A stretch of 64,000 nt of DNA, from assembly GCA_008360975.2 (NCBI GenBank), contig CM039188.1, forward strand, positions 27,431,944 to 27,495,943, in the 5' to 3' direction. Positions 28,901 through 39,799 of the stretch are shown piece by piece. The notes beneath the pieces were generated by a model. It was given only the letters and a program-made list of their open reading frames with translations, did no database searches and was not told the DNA's origin. The position numbers were made by a program, and so were the translations under genes. Numbering within the stretch: position 1 is the stretch's first letter; each line of letters starts with the position of its first letter. Source of the DNA: Lichenostomus cassidix (Eukaryota > Chordata > Aves > Passeriformes > Meliphagidae).

Positions 28901-31900
28901 TGAAATTGGCTTTGCCAATCTCTTTAATTACTGCTAGGATAATGTGGTTTTGTCATTTTGACAGTGTCGCCATGAAACAGGAGGGCATTGCGGAATATTA
29001 AGTGATCTTTTAATTATGGAAGAACAGTTCAATTGCAGCCCTAAAGTCATGCAAGCAAAAGGTATTTTCATCAGCTGTTTGAAGGAGGCTTGTGGAAGGG
29101 AAATTTGAAATTAAGATGTGTCTGCTATAAAATTAGCACTTGATAAATTGTAACCCACAGTTGCAATAAGTCGTTCCTCTAATTTGTTTTGGCTTTTTAC
29201 ATAGATTGTCCTTTAACCTGCTTGCTCTTCAGCAGAGCCTGTCTCAGGCTCTGAAGGCAGAAGCCTGTGAGAGCAGCCTGCATTCAGAGCCTGAACTGCT
29301 GCTTGCAGGAACAGTCAGGGTGAAATCACAGCACAGGGCTCAGTTGCTTTGAGTAGAAGCCCATGAATCACATTTTATTTCACATCGGAAATGTTAAGGG
29401 CAGCTCCTCCTCAATACTTCACAGTCAGGACTCGAATGTTCAGAACTGATGCACTGGGGCTGTGAGGCTGTGCTTCCTTGCTCTGCCTGTGTGGAAGCAG
29501 GCAGGGACTGAGGGTGTTGCTCCACTGCCAACAGGCTGAGAGCACAGCAGGCTCTTTCCTGTTCAGGATTTGTCTGTGTGACAGTAGCATCTAGAGGTTT
29601 CAAAAGGAATTAAGGCCACTTTGCTAATGGCTGCATATAATGTACAGTCCTGAAAAAAAACAGGAAAGGAAACACAAACCCAGGCTGAGATTGTAAGCAA
29701 GCAACCTTCATCCCTTTGCGCACTGCGTGGTAGGTGATGCTCTGGCCTCTCACCCATCCCCATTTGACCTTGGAAGAACTGCTTGGAGTTTAGAAAAGCT
29801 ATCTGGAGTAGAAATCATTAATCTGTGAATAGCCTGCATTAAGTGGCTATCCATGTTTGGTAGCTTTTTCAAGCATTAGCCATGCCACAGGAAAGATGTT
29901 GGGTTAGGAGGGTTGTTACCGTCACCAAAGCCACTGTCTTTGGTTTTATTAACCCAGCCTCTGGATTTCCTGCTTGGACTGGGAAGGTGATTTTCTGCTC
30001 TGTGACTTGAACATGCGGCTGCACAGGCAAGGTGATGATCACCCTCTGCTCTCCCTCCACAGCTGAATCCTTGCAGAAGCCATTGTGTGTTTGGCAGAAG
30101 ACTTGGGTCTCTCTCAAGTGCTGAGGCTAAGCTGCAGCAGCATCATCATGAAATGGACTCTTGCTTTGTCTTCTCCTGCCTCAGTGTGATCTCTTGTGTT
30201 TCAGATCGCCTACGCTGCAGTGGACTGTGCCAAAGGACAGAATCACGACCTGTGTAAGCAGGAGGGGGTTGATGGCTACCCTACCTTCAACTATTACAAC
30301 TATGGGAAATTTGTGGAAAAATATACAGGAGATCGAGGGGTAAGTGAAAGCAAGAATCATCACCTGGTACAGGGAGGAAAGTGTCCTCTGCCTGTCCTGC
30401 AAATGAAAACTGCGGGGTAAATTTTTACCATGCTGGAAGAATGTTGAACTGCCTCTGTTGCTGTCTTACATGGATGAATCATTGAGTACCACACCCCTGT
30501 ACATCTCTGCATTAGGAACACACTTGGTCTATTTTTAGAAACATGAGAAGAGGAAAAAGGATTAGATTTGGTAATGCTCTTTGTATATTTTATTCTTTAA
30601 GCTTACGTCTGTGAGTGAATTTGGACTGAGTGAAAGGGAAGGGTTTATTGCATGTGCTGCTGGCAGAAATGCCAGAAAATACAGGACATACTCCTGTCAA
30701 TTCTGGATCACACGGACACTGCAAACGTGTTACAGGTTCACCAGGCTGCCAAATGGTGTCAGACCATTGGTTTTACAGCCAGGACAAAGCTGTCCTTTGG
30801 AGACTAGGGGAAAGTAAATATCTCATTTGCCCTGAATCAGATTCACTCCTGGCACTCAGGATGGGAAGAAAAATCGTGCACTCTACCCCTGGGCTGAAGT
30901 TTCATTCTTTTGTCCTGCTGTGGCCAACTAATTATATGCTGTGAGTGCAAGAAATGGGGGCAGAAATGGCAGAATGCCTTCAGTGGTTGTAAAGTAGCTG
31001 AAAATAAGGAAGCAATTCAATTATTTGTGGGCCTTCTTTGTCATAACCTCCTAGAGGGAGGTCACTCCTCAGCAGCCATTGATTGCCTGGGGGTCTGCAA
31101 GAAAAACTTGGGGTCTTTGAGCCATCCAGTGATTTTGAGAAAAGATTTTTGCCTAAAAGTTACTGCTTCTATTAGAGCTCAGAAAATTATATAGAAGCAT
31201 GAATTTAAAAAGCCAGGTTCTGAGGTTCTCTGTTAGTCAGGATCTTGGGGAAGTCTTCATAGAGCTTCTCCCAGTTTCATTCAGCATACATGGACCCCAG
31301 TAATTACCATTTTGTGTGCTGATCCAGCCATTGTTATGGATACTGTGTTCAGTTCCAATTCTGGATCTTTTCTTAAAAGATGGGTGCAGTAGCCAACAAT
31401 TGAAGTAAGATTTCAGTCACAGTTTTTGCATCTCTAAACCATACTTACAGAAATGATGTATGAAAGGAAGGATCCGTGGTGACTAATTAAAAGAATTTAT
31501 ATCCAATACAGGAGTGCTCTGAGGCCACAGCAGCTGGGAGACATTAATCCATACTCTGGAAAGTGGACTAACAAATCCCCTATGTGCAGCCAACCCTTTC
31601 TTGGGTAAAAATTACCCAACAGGAACATCTCTCTGCTGTCGGCTGCTCTGTTCCCCTTCCACCTCTTTGGGGACCTACGGTCTTCTGCTTGTGCAGCACT
31701 GAATTAGGGTTTGTTATCTCTGACAATGGGAATGCTGGAGGCAGTGCTTTGCACAGTGCCTTTCATGGAGGCTGTTGATTGCTAGTTGTCTCCAGGTGAC
31801 AAATGGCCAAAGCTCCTCACTTCATTTATTTTCAGTGGAAGATCAGTGAATAGTTCCAGAAAAGTGTTTTGTTGTTTAGTCTTCTAAAAGCTTCCCAGCC

Positions 31901-32880
31901 TTGTGGTTTGGTTTTGCTTTATTTGTTTTGTTGTTCCCTGACATAGTTTTAAGTCTTTTGCTTATGTTAGTTGCTCTCTACCTTTGGTATTTTCCCTCTT
32001 CACTGCCAGTTTTGAGTGGTGTGCTCTTTGATTGTTTAAATGTAAAAATGGTCAAATTGTGTGGGAGCAGTGTTACTTGCCCAGCAAACTGCAGTGTTGG
32101 GTTACCAGTAGGCAGTGTACTCCAGCACAGGTGTTCATACCTCCACCCATCCAAGCCTTCTGGAAATGCCTGAGAGCTGTGTTCACAGCTTTCCTTGGAA
32201 AAGGAAACTGCTGGCATTCAACAGCCTTAGATAATCTGAAATCATAAGTTGTTGAAATACAGAGATTGGCATCTAGACAACCAGGTTTGAAATTTTTGAT
32301 AATAATTTTAATAGTAATATCAAAAAAAAAAGGGAATTACCTCATTGGAATGTTTGGAAAAGAAAGAAAACTGTCATCAAAACTGTTAGAGGATGAGTGG
32401 CAAATGTGTATATAGTCAACAAACAATCCAGTAAGTGCTTTTAAAATGACACAAAAAGCATACAAAGGCAGCTTGAAAATGCCTTTTGAGTGCTTTCAAC
32501 AAAAAGTTTTAGGGCCTTTTTCTTTGTGTCCCATCTCTTCCAAGGTTGATATGTGAGATGTGCATGGATATTTTCCCCTTGCATTGCAGTGGAGCAGCAC
32601 TGGACCAGAGCATGGCACGATGAGGCAATGCAGAAGCAGTAACTGCTCCTGAGTTTATATTCTGCCATGGGGTACAGAAACTAAACGACTGCTCCTTAGT
32701 TTATATTCTTCAGGGATACAGAAGCTCAAAGTGCTATTGATGCCTTGTTTTGCTTTATTCGTAAAAATATGACCCATATTTTTCTTCCTTCAAAACCAGG
32801 AGTCTGGATTCACCACTTTCATGCGAACCCTGAGAGAAAGAGATCATGAAAGAGTAGGAAAGAAGAAGGATGAATTGTAG
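1921..32880 (+). CDS. PDIA5: PDIA5, 3' part of gene (six terminal coding exons)
   Basis: Protein disulfide isomerase A5, an ER-lumen thiol-disulfide oxidoreductase. Joining 1921-1991, 3292-3455, 6204-6334, 21077-21147, 30205-30339 and 32800-32880 gives one open frame of 216 complete residues, plus the last two bases of a leading Trp codon, ending in TAG. Seen in order: a CGHC active site followed by KKMKPEYEKAA, the cis-Pro region GFPTLKYF, a proline-rich linker PEAPPPPEP, the start of another thioredoxin fold (HTLVMFYAPW), a CPHC active site, the cis-Pro region GYPTFNYYNYGKF, and a C-terminal KDEL. This order and wording match remembered human PDIA5, so these are the last two thioredoxin-like domains. 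The N-terminal part (signal peptide and earlier domains) lies upstream of the window. SEC22A follows on the same strand, as in mammals. Other PDI family members are unlikely, because the CPHC site and this linker are PDIA5-like. Confidence 0.96.
1992..3291 (+). other. PDIA5: PDIA5 intron
   Basis: A 1.3-kb intron between the CGHC exon and the next exon. Its last third is the CR1 fragment. The rest is AT-rich unique sequence in which I see no gene. Confidence 0.85.
2926..3226 (-). mobile_element. CR1 LINE fragment, antisense to PDIA5
   Basis: From ACAGAATTACAGAAT to the CTCATCCTAGAGGCAGC region, the sequence reads as the reverse complement of a CR1 3' end. Translation on the minus strand (3041-3226) gives CR1 ORF2 C-terminal wording, with HSLKLCQGRCRLDIRRNFF, then RVIRHWNGL and EMVESP. 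It is a truncated dead copy with ordinary CR1 5' loss. It is the clearest single marker that the host is a sauropsid, most likely a bird. Confidence 0.93.
3292..3455 (+). CDS. PDIA5: PDIA5 exon, remainder of the CGHC thioredoxin domain
   Basis: A 164-nt exon after TTTCAG (3286-3291) and before GTAAGT (3456). It encodes SPGVLAAVDATVNKALAE, then YHISGFPTLKYFKDGEEKY, and ends in KKKIIDWLQ plus two bases of an Asn codon (phase 2). It carries the central strands and the cis-Pro loop (GFPT) of the thioredoxin fold. A minus-strand CR1 fragment ends only about 65 nt before the exon, so the acceptor region lies against a transposon remnant. Confidence 0.95.
3456..6203 (+). other. PDIA5: PDIA5 intron
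   Basis: A 2.7-kb intron containing a short AT/TA alternating stretch (about 4040-4105) and the long CCCTTT repeat at 4286. The remainder (4500-6203) is unique noncoding sequence. An open frame across the acceptor at 6007-6342 is partly the real exon and otherwise intronic read-through. Confidence 0.85.
4286..4462. repeat. (CCCTTT)n hexanucleotide repeat, pure pyrimidine tract
   Basis: A 177-nt stretch of the + strand with no purine at all, nearly all of it tandem CCCTTT/TTTCCC units with a few variants (for example TTTTCCC, and TTTCTCTTT near 4370-4385). The complementary strand is GGGAAA repeats. Long frames in this stretch, with Lys-Gly, Phe-Pro or Leu-Ser repeats, are artefacts of the repeat. 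Confidence 0.97.
6204..6334 (+). CDS. PDIA5: PDIA5 exon, proline-rich linker and start of last thioredoxin domain
   Basis: A 131-nt exon after TTTTCTAG (ending 6203) and before GTGAGT (6335). Its first base completes Asn. It then encodes PEAPPPPEPAWEEKQTS, a domain-start segment VIHLAGEDFRESL, four lysines, and HTLVMFYAP, ending on the T of the split Trp codon. This is the interdomain linker plus the first strand of the last thioredoxin fold. The T|GG split here matches the 71-nt exon at 21077 exactly. Confidence 0.95.
10150..10440 (+). mobile_element. CR1 LINE 3' fragment
   Basis: Diverged sense-strand CR1 tail. It includes GGACAAGAGACAATGG, the stretch around GAGATATTCAAAACCCAGCT, CTGGACATAGTGCTGGGCAA, and a terminal TTCCAGAACTACCTTCCAAC, which are typical CR1 3' features. 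Several indels mark it as old. Confidence 0.85.
14600..14765 (+). mobile_element. Ancient MIR-like SINE remnant
   Basis: It contains CACTTAACCTCTTCCTGACT, then GGGGATAATCACG, and later TTAAAGCATTTGAGATCACC, then GAGAGGTACTAAAGGAAG. These follow the order of the core and tail of amniote MIR-type SINEs (TTAACCTCT, GGGGATAAT, AAAGCACTTTGAGATCCT). The match is from memory of the family consensus and the borders are approximate. Confidence 0.6.
21077..21147 (+). CDS. PDIA5: PDIA5 exon with CPHC active site
   Basis: A 71-nt exon after AAACAG (ending 21076) and before GTAACT (21148). It starts with GG, completing Trp, then encodes CPHC, KNAIPHFTTAAEVF and KEDRK. CPHC is the form of active site expected in the last PDIA5 domain. 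Proline at the second position of a CXXC site generally makes it a stronger reductant than CGHC (family knowledge). Length and phase equal those of the exon at 1921. It lies after the longest intron in the window (14.7 kb). Confidence 0.95.
21866..22196 (+). mobile_element. CR1 LINE 3' fragment
   Basis: Sense CR1 tail: GTAGGAAGCACTTCTTTACC, a stretch ending CAGTCCCTGGAACAAGC, AGAGAGGTGGTCTATGCCCT, and CAGCTGGACTAGATAATCCT, then AGGTCCCATCCAAC. Minus-strand frames here are shadows of the repeat. Confidence 0.9.
26399..26661 (-). mobile_element. Solo LTR of an endogenous retrovirus (class II-like), in PDIA5 intron
   Basis: A 263-bp element bounded by TG...CA and by 6-bp direct repeats TATATA (26393-26398 and 26662-26667). 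Read on the minus strand it has LTR order: two CCAAT boxes (ATTGG on + at 26546 and 26514), a TATA-like run near 26486-26492, then AATAAA (TTTATT on + at 26464). It is therefore antisense to PDIA5. No internal retroviral region remains, as expected after recombination between two LTRs. A 6-bp duplication fits beta/alpha-type (ERVK-class) elements. The AT-rich flanks make this duplication less certain than that of the second copy. Confidence 0.87.
30205..30339 (+). CDS. PDIA5: PDIA5 exon, core of last thioredoxin domain
   Basis: A 135-nt, 45-codon exon, phase 0 at both ends, after TGTTTCAG (ending 30204) and before GTAAGT (30340). It encodes IAYAAVDCAKGQNHDLCKQE, then GVDGYPTFNYYNYGKF and VEKYTGDRG. 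The GYPTF cis-Pro motif and AAVDC strand are standard for a PDI a-type domain. Two extra cysteines (in VDC and DLC) lie outside the active site, as I recall for human PDIA5. Confidence 0.95.
30340..32799 (+). other. PDIA5: PDIA5 last intron
   Basis: A 2.5-kb intron of unique AT-rich noncoding sequence. No recognisable repeat, RNA gene or exon was seen. Confidence 0.8.
32800..32880 (+). CDS. PDIA5: PDIA5 terminal coding exon with KDEL
   Basis: The last coding exon, 27 codons including the TAG stop at 32878-32880. The acceptor is AAAACCAG (ending 32799). It encodes ESGFTTFMRTLRERDHERVG and then KKKDEL. The final four residues, KDEL, are the canonical ER-retrieval signal read by KDEL receptors, so the protein is a lumenal ER resident. 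The human protein, as I remember it, ends in KEEL. Confidence 0.95.
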   Translation, partial: ESGFTTFMRTLRERDHERVGKKKDEL

Positions 32881-33140
32881 TTTCTGCCTCAAAAGAAGCT
32901 TTCCGCTGCACTGTGAATGGTTCCAGGTCTTTTGTTGATGCACCTGAGACTTCACATATTCTCAAGACAGAGACTTTTTTTTTTACAAACAGCCATGGCC
33001 ATTTTGTACAATTTTGAAATAAAGTGAAACCACTTGATTTTTAAAAGAAAAATAAATTAGAATGTTGCCATAATGTTTTAAAGAAAACTTAGCATTTTCT
33101 CTCATGTTGGGAGACTATGCCCACTGACACTCCTATGCAA
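32881..33140 (+). other. PDIA5: PDIA5 3' UTR
   Basis: Noncoding sequence after the TAG. Two AATAAA signals lie at 33018 and 33051, with a GT-rich stretch around 33150-33190 that could serve as the downstream processing element. The 3' end is therefore probably within 33040-33140. The exact cleavage site cannot be read from sequence. Confidence 0.65.
33018..33056 (+). terminator. PDIA5: PDIA5 polyadenylation signals
   Basis: AATAAA occurs at 33018-33023 and again at 33051-33056, 138 and 171 nt after the stop codon. A T/G-rich element follows about 100 nt later. Two closely spaced signals could give slightly different 3' ends. Confidence 0.7.
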
Positions 33141-34074
33141 TATTTTTGTAGTCTGTAGTGTGTCTGTAGGTGATGTTGTTTGTTAGGGTGAAATTTTTGT
33201 TCTGGTATTGCAGTACATGTAAAAAGCAAAGGGGAGGGGACATGGTTTGGTTTGGGTTTGGTTTGTTATGTTTTGTTTAAATCAGTATAGGAAAATGGGA
33301 TTTATAAGACAAGGATTTATTCAAATGCAGTTTTACATTCTTGTGAAATAGTTACATGTTCTTGACTGAGATTTGGGGGGAACAGTTTTAAGGTGCTCAG
33401 GGATAAATAAGGTATCTGAGTTAATGAAGACTTTAACGTTGACCAGTCCAGATCTGTTAATTTCATTTAAACCTCTCTGGGCTTTAAATCAGATCTGTTT
33501 ACATAACTTTGTAAAAATGTATTGAGTGAATTAAGCCACACTGATCAAAAATCAGCAGAGCATGGGTGAAATTAGACTAAAACCCTCCTTCGGATCAATA
33601 CTGTCAAATATATCTGTAAGTTATGGCAGGAATGATTGTCCTATAGGAATAGATGGTTACTCTTATAGGGTACACAGTCTCCCTTCCAGTTATGATTGGG
33701 TTGTACCAAATATGTGTTGTAAAGTGTTACATTCAACTGTTTTGAGAAATGCGTAATACTAAATGCATAATAATTCTGGTAATGCAGTAATTGTGTATAT
33801 TACCTGTTTACATTCCAAGAGTTTATCTGCATTTGTAGGAGGGATTTTTCCTTTTTGCTCCTTGAGGAGTTGCACAAACAATCTCTCTCTGACAGTCATC
33901 ACTATAAAATCTGTATCAGCAGCAGTTGAAATGTCTTACACTTCCGATGCTTAAGCAAAAAAAAATGTTAATCTGGAGGTACTTCTGTCTTTGCAGGAGG
34001 GGAGAGGGAGGGGCAGGAAGTTGCGATTCACTTTGAACTAGAAATAAATTTTAAAAAGACAAATATTTTTATCA

Positions 34075-34170
34075 TTAATCAGCCTTTTTCAGCTTCTTCC
34101 CCACTGGACGAATGACCACAGCTGGTGGTGGCTTAGGAAGAGCCAGAGCATGCAGGATGAGTTCCACCAC
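34075..34170 (-). other. Coding-like minus-strand segment of unknown identity
   Basis: On the minus strand a candidate acceptor CCACAG (ending at 34171) is followed by 31 sense codons and a TAA. The peptide reads VVELILHALALPKPPPAVVI then RPVGKKLKKAD. Its ordered, basic C-terminus looks more protein-like than the surrounding frames, but I do not recognise it. I found no convincing upstream exon. It could be a chance frame, the remnant of a retrocopy, or the last exon of an unrecognised gene. Confidence 0.2.
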
Positions 34171-37100
34171 CTGTGGCTGGGATATCTGGGCACTGGGAGT
34201 GCTGGGCAGCACTGGGCAGTGTGGTGGTGTGAGGAGCAGCCTCACTCTGCACTGCCACTCCAGGGGGCACAAAACAGCTTCTCACAGCAGAGCGCTGTGA
34301 CCTGGGTCTGAAATGTTCCTCTTGCTCCTCAGTCTGCCCATCTTGTTTTCTTCTAGTTTGGATCTGCAGGCCATGCTGAGGGGCTGCTCAGGAGGGGAAT
34401 GGCATCTTACCTCCTTCCTGGGTGTTTTTTCCTTCTCTCTTGCCTCATTAATGGGACTGTATGTTTGGCACTGTTAAGATGCTGAAGCCATTAGTGAGTA
34501 TTGTGGAATACCAGTCGCCTGATTGGCCTTGTATGGTAGCCAGCTTGTTAACCATGGCATCAATTGGAATGGCCATGGAGCTCTGCCAAGTATCTTCTCT
34601 TATTAGGCACCTGATGAGCCTCTTCACCCAAAAAAATCAGCTGCCTGATAGTACATAATATCACAGTATAAAAGTAGCCTAATTTATGAAGTTTCTTACT
34701 GTGTTTTTCCCCTTTCAATTAGCAGAGTTACTTATGTTGTGTATAGCACTTTCGCAGAAGATCAAGATGATTCTTTATTTCAAGCTATCCTCATGTAAAT
34801 AGCACACACTCTGCCCTGCATTTAGGAAACAATACATGTTGATGCCATTTGATCTCAAACAGGAATTCTTCTGCTTTTAGCAAACTGTCGAGTATGATCA
34901 GTCCAGAACTTGCTGCATCTCTTTTGATCTCAGTCAAAGCAGCTGGCACTAACAAAATACAGCCTCCAGAAAATGCTGAGCATTTCTGTGCATAGGCTAT
35001 GCCTATGCTTGTGCTAATTGGTGAGAAATGTAGACTTCTTCAAACATAAGAAAGTAAAAAATGATAGCTTGCCAATGGTGACTTCACTAGTCAGGATCAT
35101 TCTGAATTACAGACCTTAGTAAATGTTTAGGATAAGACAATTGCACACTGTGCTTCAGACCAGTAATTCCTTACAGCTGGTTACACCATAATAAAATGAA
35201 GGATTCTCATTTTTCCCTTCGGTCTTTTGTCAGTTACTTCTTGGACTTGGGCATTCATTTTTTCTTGGCTAATCATGTGTTAATGCACAAATATAAAATA
35301 TTTGAGAATAATTTACCTTCTGTTACAGGGTCATGACTCATCTGGTTTATGGTCTGAATGGTTTTTGAAAAATACAGTTTTGAACACCATAAATGATTAC
35401 ATCAAATGGCTGACAAAAGCCTTAGTTACTGTGAACTAGAGTGTACCAGTAGCTCGGAGCTTTGCTTCCAAGCCTTTTTAATTAGTAGGCCAGGTCTGGA
35501 TATCAGTCACACTGTTTTAGTTCTGTTGCCTCCAGCAAAGCAAAAGTTGGTGTTTATATTTGCTAGTGAAGTCAGTTTATGTTTACATTCACATCAGTCA
35601 TGTTGAAATTGAAATACTTTATTATTTTCTACAAACTGTGAATGAAAAATAAATGTAAGAACTCTTATTTTCTGTAATTAAATGGTTGGTCATTTCACAC
35701 ATTCAGACTTTCCAGCCTGTCGCAGTAAATGCGTAGCCCAGGCGTTCATAATCACACAGGAATTTCTGCCATGGTTAAAAGTGAGTAATCTGGGCTTTCA
35801 AGTCATGAATCATTTATCAGCAAGAAACTTAATTGCTGATAACAAATGGTTTGCAGTGAATCAGAGATTCTGCTCTTGCAATTACGGGTTTGGTCTTTCA
35901 GTCTTTTTAAGGTGTGATTCAAAGGTCTTGGACATCCGCTACATAGTTAACCCTAAGCAGATTAAATCTTGTCGAGGAAGGGTAAAATGTGTACACAGCA
36001 GAGAGGCTGAGCAAGGATTGTGAATCACTTTGTTCCCCAGTGTTGGTTTAAACAAGATAAAAATAGCCCACAGGGCTGAGTTACTCCTGCTGTGTGGTTG
36101 GACCAAGAGATGAAGGGCAGCAGGGCCAAGCATTTCGTGCATACTAGAAGCTGGATAGGAAATGGTTTTCCCATCTAATGAAAGAGCCTGAGATGTTGGA
36201 TTTGTTTCATCCACCAAAACGAGGGAAAAGAAGGGAAAAGTTCCCAACAGACAGAATGCTCTGGGATATGGGAACACAAATTGGGAGTCCCAAGTAGAGC
36301 ATGAGTTTCCATCCCAGCCCCTGCAAACACAGAGGATGATTTGGTTCTGTTGTAATCTGTCTATCTCTAACCCAGTAACTACATCCTTACTTGTTCAAAC
36401 CAGAGCAACTCCTGCAAGAGAGACTGGAAGAGATTTGCTTTCCAGTCTTACTCAAGAAAAGCAGCCTAACAAATCTCCATTTCCTGTTTCCTCCCCCTGT
36501 AAAACTGCATTTTGGATCTGACAACCACATTGACCCCCAAGCCTCTCCTAAATAGTTGCAGTTAGGTGAAACAGCCTTGGGAATTTTTCTAAACACCCAC
36601 TCAGATGAAATTAAGCCCCCAAGTCTTGCTAACTTAAAATCCTTTCAATAGTCATCCACAAATATAGATTGATATTACTGGTGAAAAAAGATTAGAGAAG
36701 TAAGGTCTATGTTCTTGCAGCATTTAATTTGGGAGTAAAAAAGCAGATAAAACTCCCACCATGAGTAAGCTCTAAGAGAATGCTTCAGAGAGTCTTGTTT
36801 CAGATGGAATTGCTTTATGGGTGATTTTGATTTTAGAGGCGAACTGCTTTTCAAAAGAAAAGTCAGAATCTGGTGACGTAACCTACAGATGTTTTGTCTG
36901 TTTGCCTTTTAAAAAATAAAAAGCAAAATCACTCTCCATATTCACTATCAAGAAAGAAATGTTGCCTACATGGATTTCCTAGAATAACACTGAACCCCTG
37001 CCAACTGTGTTTTACAAACTATGAAACAAGCTATTTGCTCCAAACGACACTCGGGGGAGTGGGGACTGCTGCCCACGTGCACCTCGTTTTAATTTAATAG

Positions 37101-39799
37101 CTTACTTTAGTGTGATTGGGTCTATAATGGAGCACTGGGATTGCAGGAGTAAATTCTGAAAACTGAGAGGTGGGGGAAAATCAGCTTTTATCAGCAGGTG
37201 TTGAGCACTGCAGCCAAACGCTGGCATTTCCTTGCCTTTGGCAGCCCAGCATCCCTGAGTGTTTCATGGCTCTGCTGGAACCACAGGAGTGCAGCCCTTT
37301 GGCTAATCTGGTTGTGTACATTACTGCTCTGTGCTGGAACTGATTGGAAACCAGAATTTTTCCCATTAGTTTCTTTGACTGGTCATAAGAAGATGCTGTG
37401 TTTTCTCTGCACATCCTGCTTTTATTTACAGAGTGAGGAAGGAGGATACCTGGGTGTCTACAAAGGAAATGAAGCCAAATGCCATTTTTTCTGCTGGCAG
37501 CCAGGATTCCTGGGGACTGACCATTGCTGCTGAAATGCTCCCTGGAAAGCACTACCGACTGGCTTGGCTTTGGCAAGATTTTGCAAAGCACTGTCTGGTG
37601 CAATATTGCAAAAAATCTCAGTATCCAAGGTAGCAATTTCCAACCTCTGGTTTCCGAGGAGTTAAGCTGAAGTGTAAACTCTATTCATCAGCCCAGTGTA
37701 ACTGTTTTTGAGATAGAAAAAAGATGGTCAGTTAGCCCAAAATTTAGGAAATCACAGCTCTAATGCAGGCCCATTAGGATGTCTGGGTGTTTCCACACAG
37801 CTGCCCGACCTGGTCCTTGGTTTGTGAGATTCCTGCCCAGAGCACTCACCACTGCTGCAGGGAGCCAGCACTCCTTAAGGAACACTTACTCTGTGTTTGC
37901 TTAGAAAGCATCATAGTGCTAATTATTCTCATTAGCTTTGAGCCACTAATAAATTATCTTTCCTATTGCTCTTCCATCACTCAGTAATGAGAACCATTTA
38001 GCCAGATTTTGCAGATACTGCTTGCTCCCTCTCTACAGCATGATTCCCTGCAAGCATTCATCATAGGAAAAGAGCTACGTGAACAAAATCTTTTCAAATT
38101 AGTCTCTGGTGCCCCAGTTAAGTGGGTGTCTACATCGCAGGCATGCAGAAGAGCCTTCTTCATTAATATGTGCAATTCTGCGCGAGCTGATTAGCTCTTG
38201 CAGCTCATTTGATAGCAAATGTGTAAATCCGTCACACTCTAAATGCCAAATATGTGCACAGCTAAATTATGGAGAAGTAAGAAACTGCAAGAGTTGGGAG
38301 TCTTTATTTGGAAAAAGAGGTCCTTATCCCATGCATTAAATTGGAGCTCTGGGTTTATCTAGAGCATTTGTCACTCCTCTGCTTTGTCATTTTACTGCTG
38401 GCAAAATGAATAATTCTTCCTGTCGTGTTGCTGGTCCTTTCAGTATGTGTGGGTGTTTAATTTGGTGTCCAACATTTGTAAAAGACACCTGGTATCCAGC
38501 CTGAGTTCCCATAAAAAACAACAATCGCCATAGCACAATGCAATCTTCCTTGTGCAGGACAGGAAATCAAACTCATCAGTTACAACTCTGTATTATTAAT
38601 AATGCAGTTATCATCACTTCTCTTGTTCTTTTTTGTTTGTAAAAATCTCGTGAAGAAAAGGAGGGGGGATGAAGCTAGGTTTTTTTTAATGTTCATGTTT
38701 GTTAGCCAGGGCAGTGCTGCAGTGTAATTAATGTCGTGGTGTATTTGTCAGCACAACGGAAGCACTAAAGAGTGTCACCTGTCAGTGGGGAGGGGCTGGT
38801 CTGCTACTGCTGCAATCCGAGTGCCCTCGGCCAGTTATTCTGGGACCAAAGAAGGAAACTGGCCTTAAGAGCTCCTAATTTATGCATGTTTTTCCCCCTC
38901 TCCATGCCAAGTAGCTGCAGAGCCAGCCCAGCCTCAGGGCCTGGACACACCAGCTCAAGCATCCTCTTTTTTATTTTCTCTCAGCACACGGGGAAATCGC
39001 AGTGCAGACCCAGCCTGACCTCCAGCACTATTTTGGCATTACCTTCTGGGCATACAGGCTAGGGGAAAAAGCTTCCCACTTCCCAAAAGTTGTGGCGTGG
39101 GAAGCTGTCTTCCTCCAAGCTGAGCATAAGTCTTCAGAGAACATTTCCTCGGAAAATGTGCAGCACAATAAAGGATCTCTGATCCTACAGCCTCCAGGTT
39201 GATGGTGAGGAGATGCTCCTTACTGTATCCCATCCCACAAGCATGAAACAGGATGATCAGGTCCACCATTTCCTACTGCATCCCCAGAATGTACCAAGAT
39301 CTCTCCAAGGGTGTAGGATTTGCTTACCAAGAGGACAGCTCTGTGTTGGGCAGACCTGCAGTGGGTACACAGTCCTCCCCAGGGACAATATGGATGAGAG
39401 GCTCTTTCTTTTCCTTTTTCACAGAGGGACAAGCATCCTTCAAGGCAGATCTTCCCTGATCCAGTGGGAGGTGAATGGAGCCACGGGGGAGCTGCTGCAG
39501 GAACACAGAGGCACTGCACAATGCTGGCCAGCTCCATGCAATTCCCTTCAGACTCTGGGGTCCATCATGCCTTCTGCCTGCAGGAGACCACAAAGGCATT
39601 GTCACTGCTTACCTAAAACTCACCTCTCTGCCAAAGCTTTTCTTAGGCAAAAGAGCAGCACAAAAGGAAGGCCTGCAGAAATCAAAGAAACAGAATTCAC
39701 CATGGAATAAAGTCATGTCTCTCTGGCAAGGTATTGTAGTATGAGGTGTATTAGGTATATTTTGGATGGATGTATAATCTTAATTGTTGTGTATTGTTT

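Larger units (their letters stand above)
21148..30204 (+). other. PDIA5: PDIA5 intron, 9.1 kb
   Basis: It contains a CR1 fragment (21866-22196) and a solo LTR (26399-26661). A stretch rich in homeodomain-like TTAATTA/TAATTA words (about 28890-29170) may be conserved noncoding DNA. Open frames near 23434-24197 have no family resemblance and no convincing splice context. Confidence 0.8.

Noticed and set aside
37181..37636. 151-codon minus-strand frame in the intergenic region
   Set aside because: No family resemblance, and equally long frames lie on the opposite strand.
39213..39710. 165-codon + frame in the intergenic region
   Set aside because: Overlapped by other open frames on both strands; composition is not protein-like and no motif is recognised.
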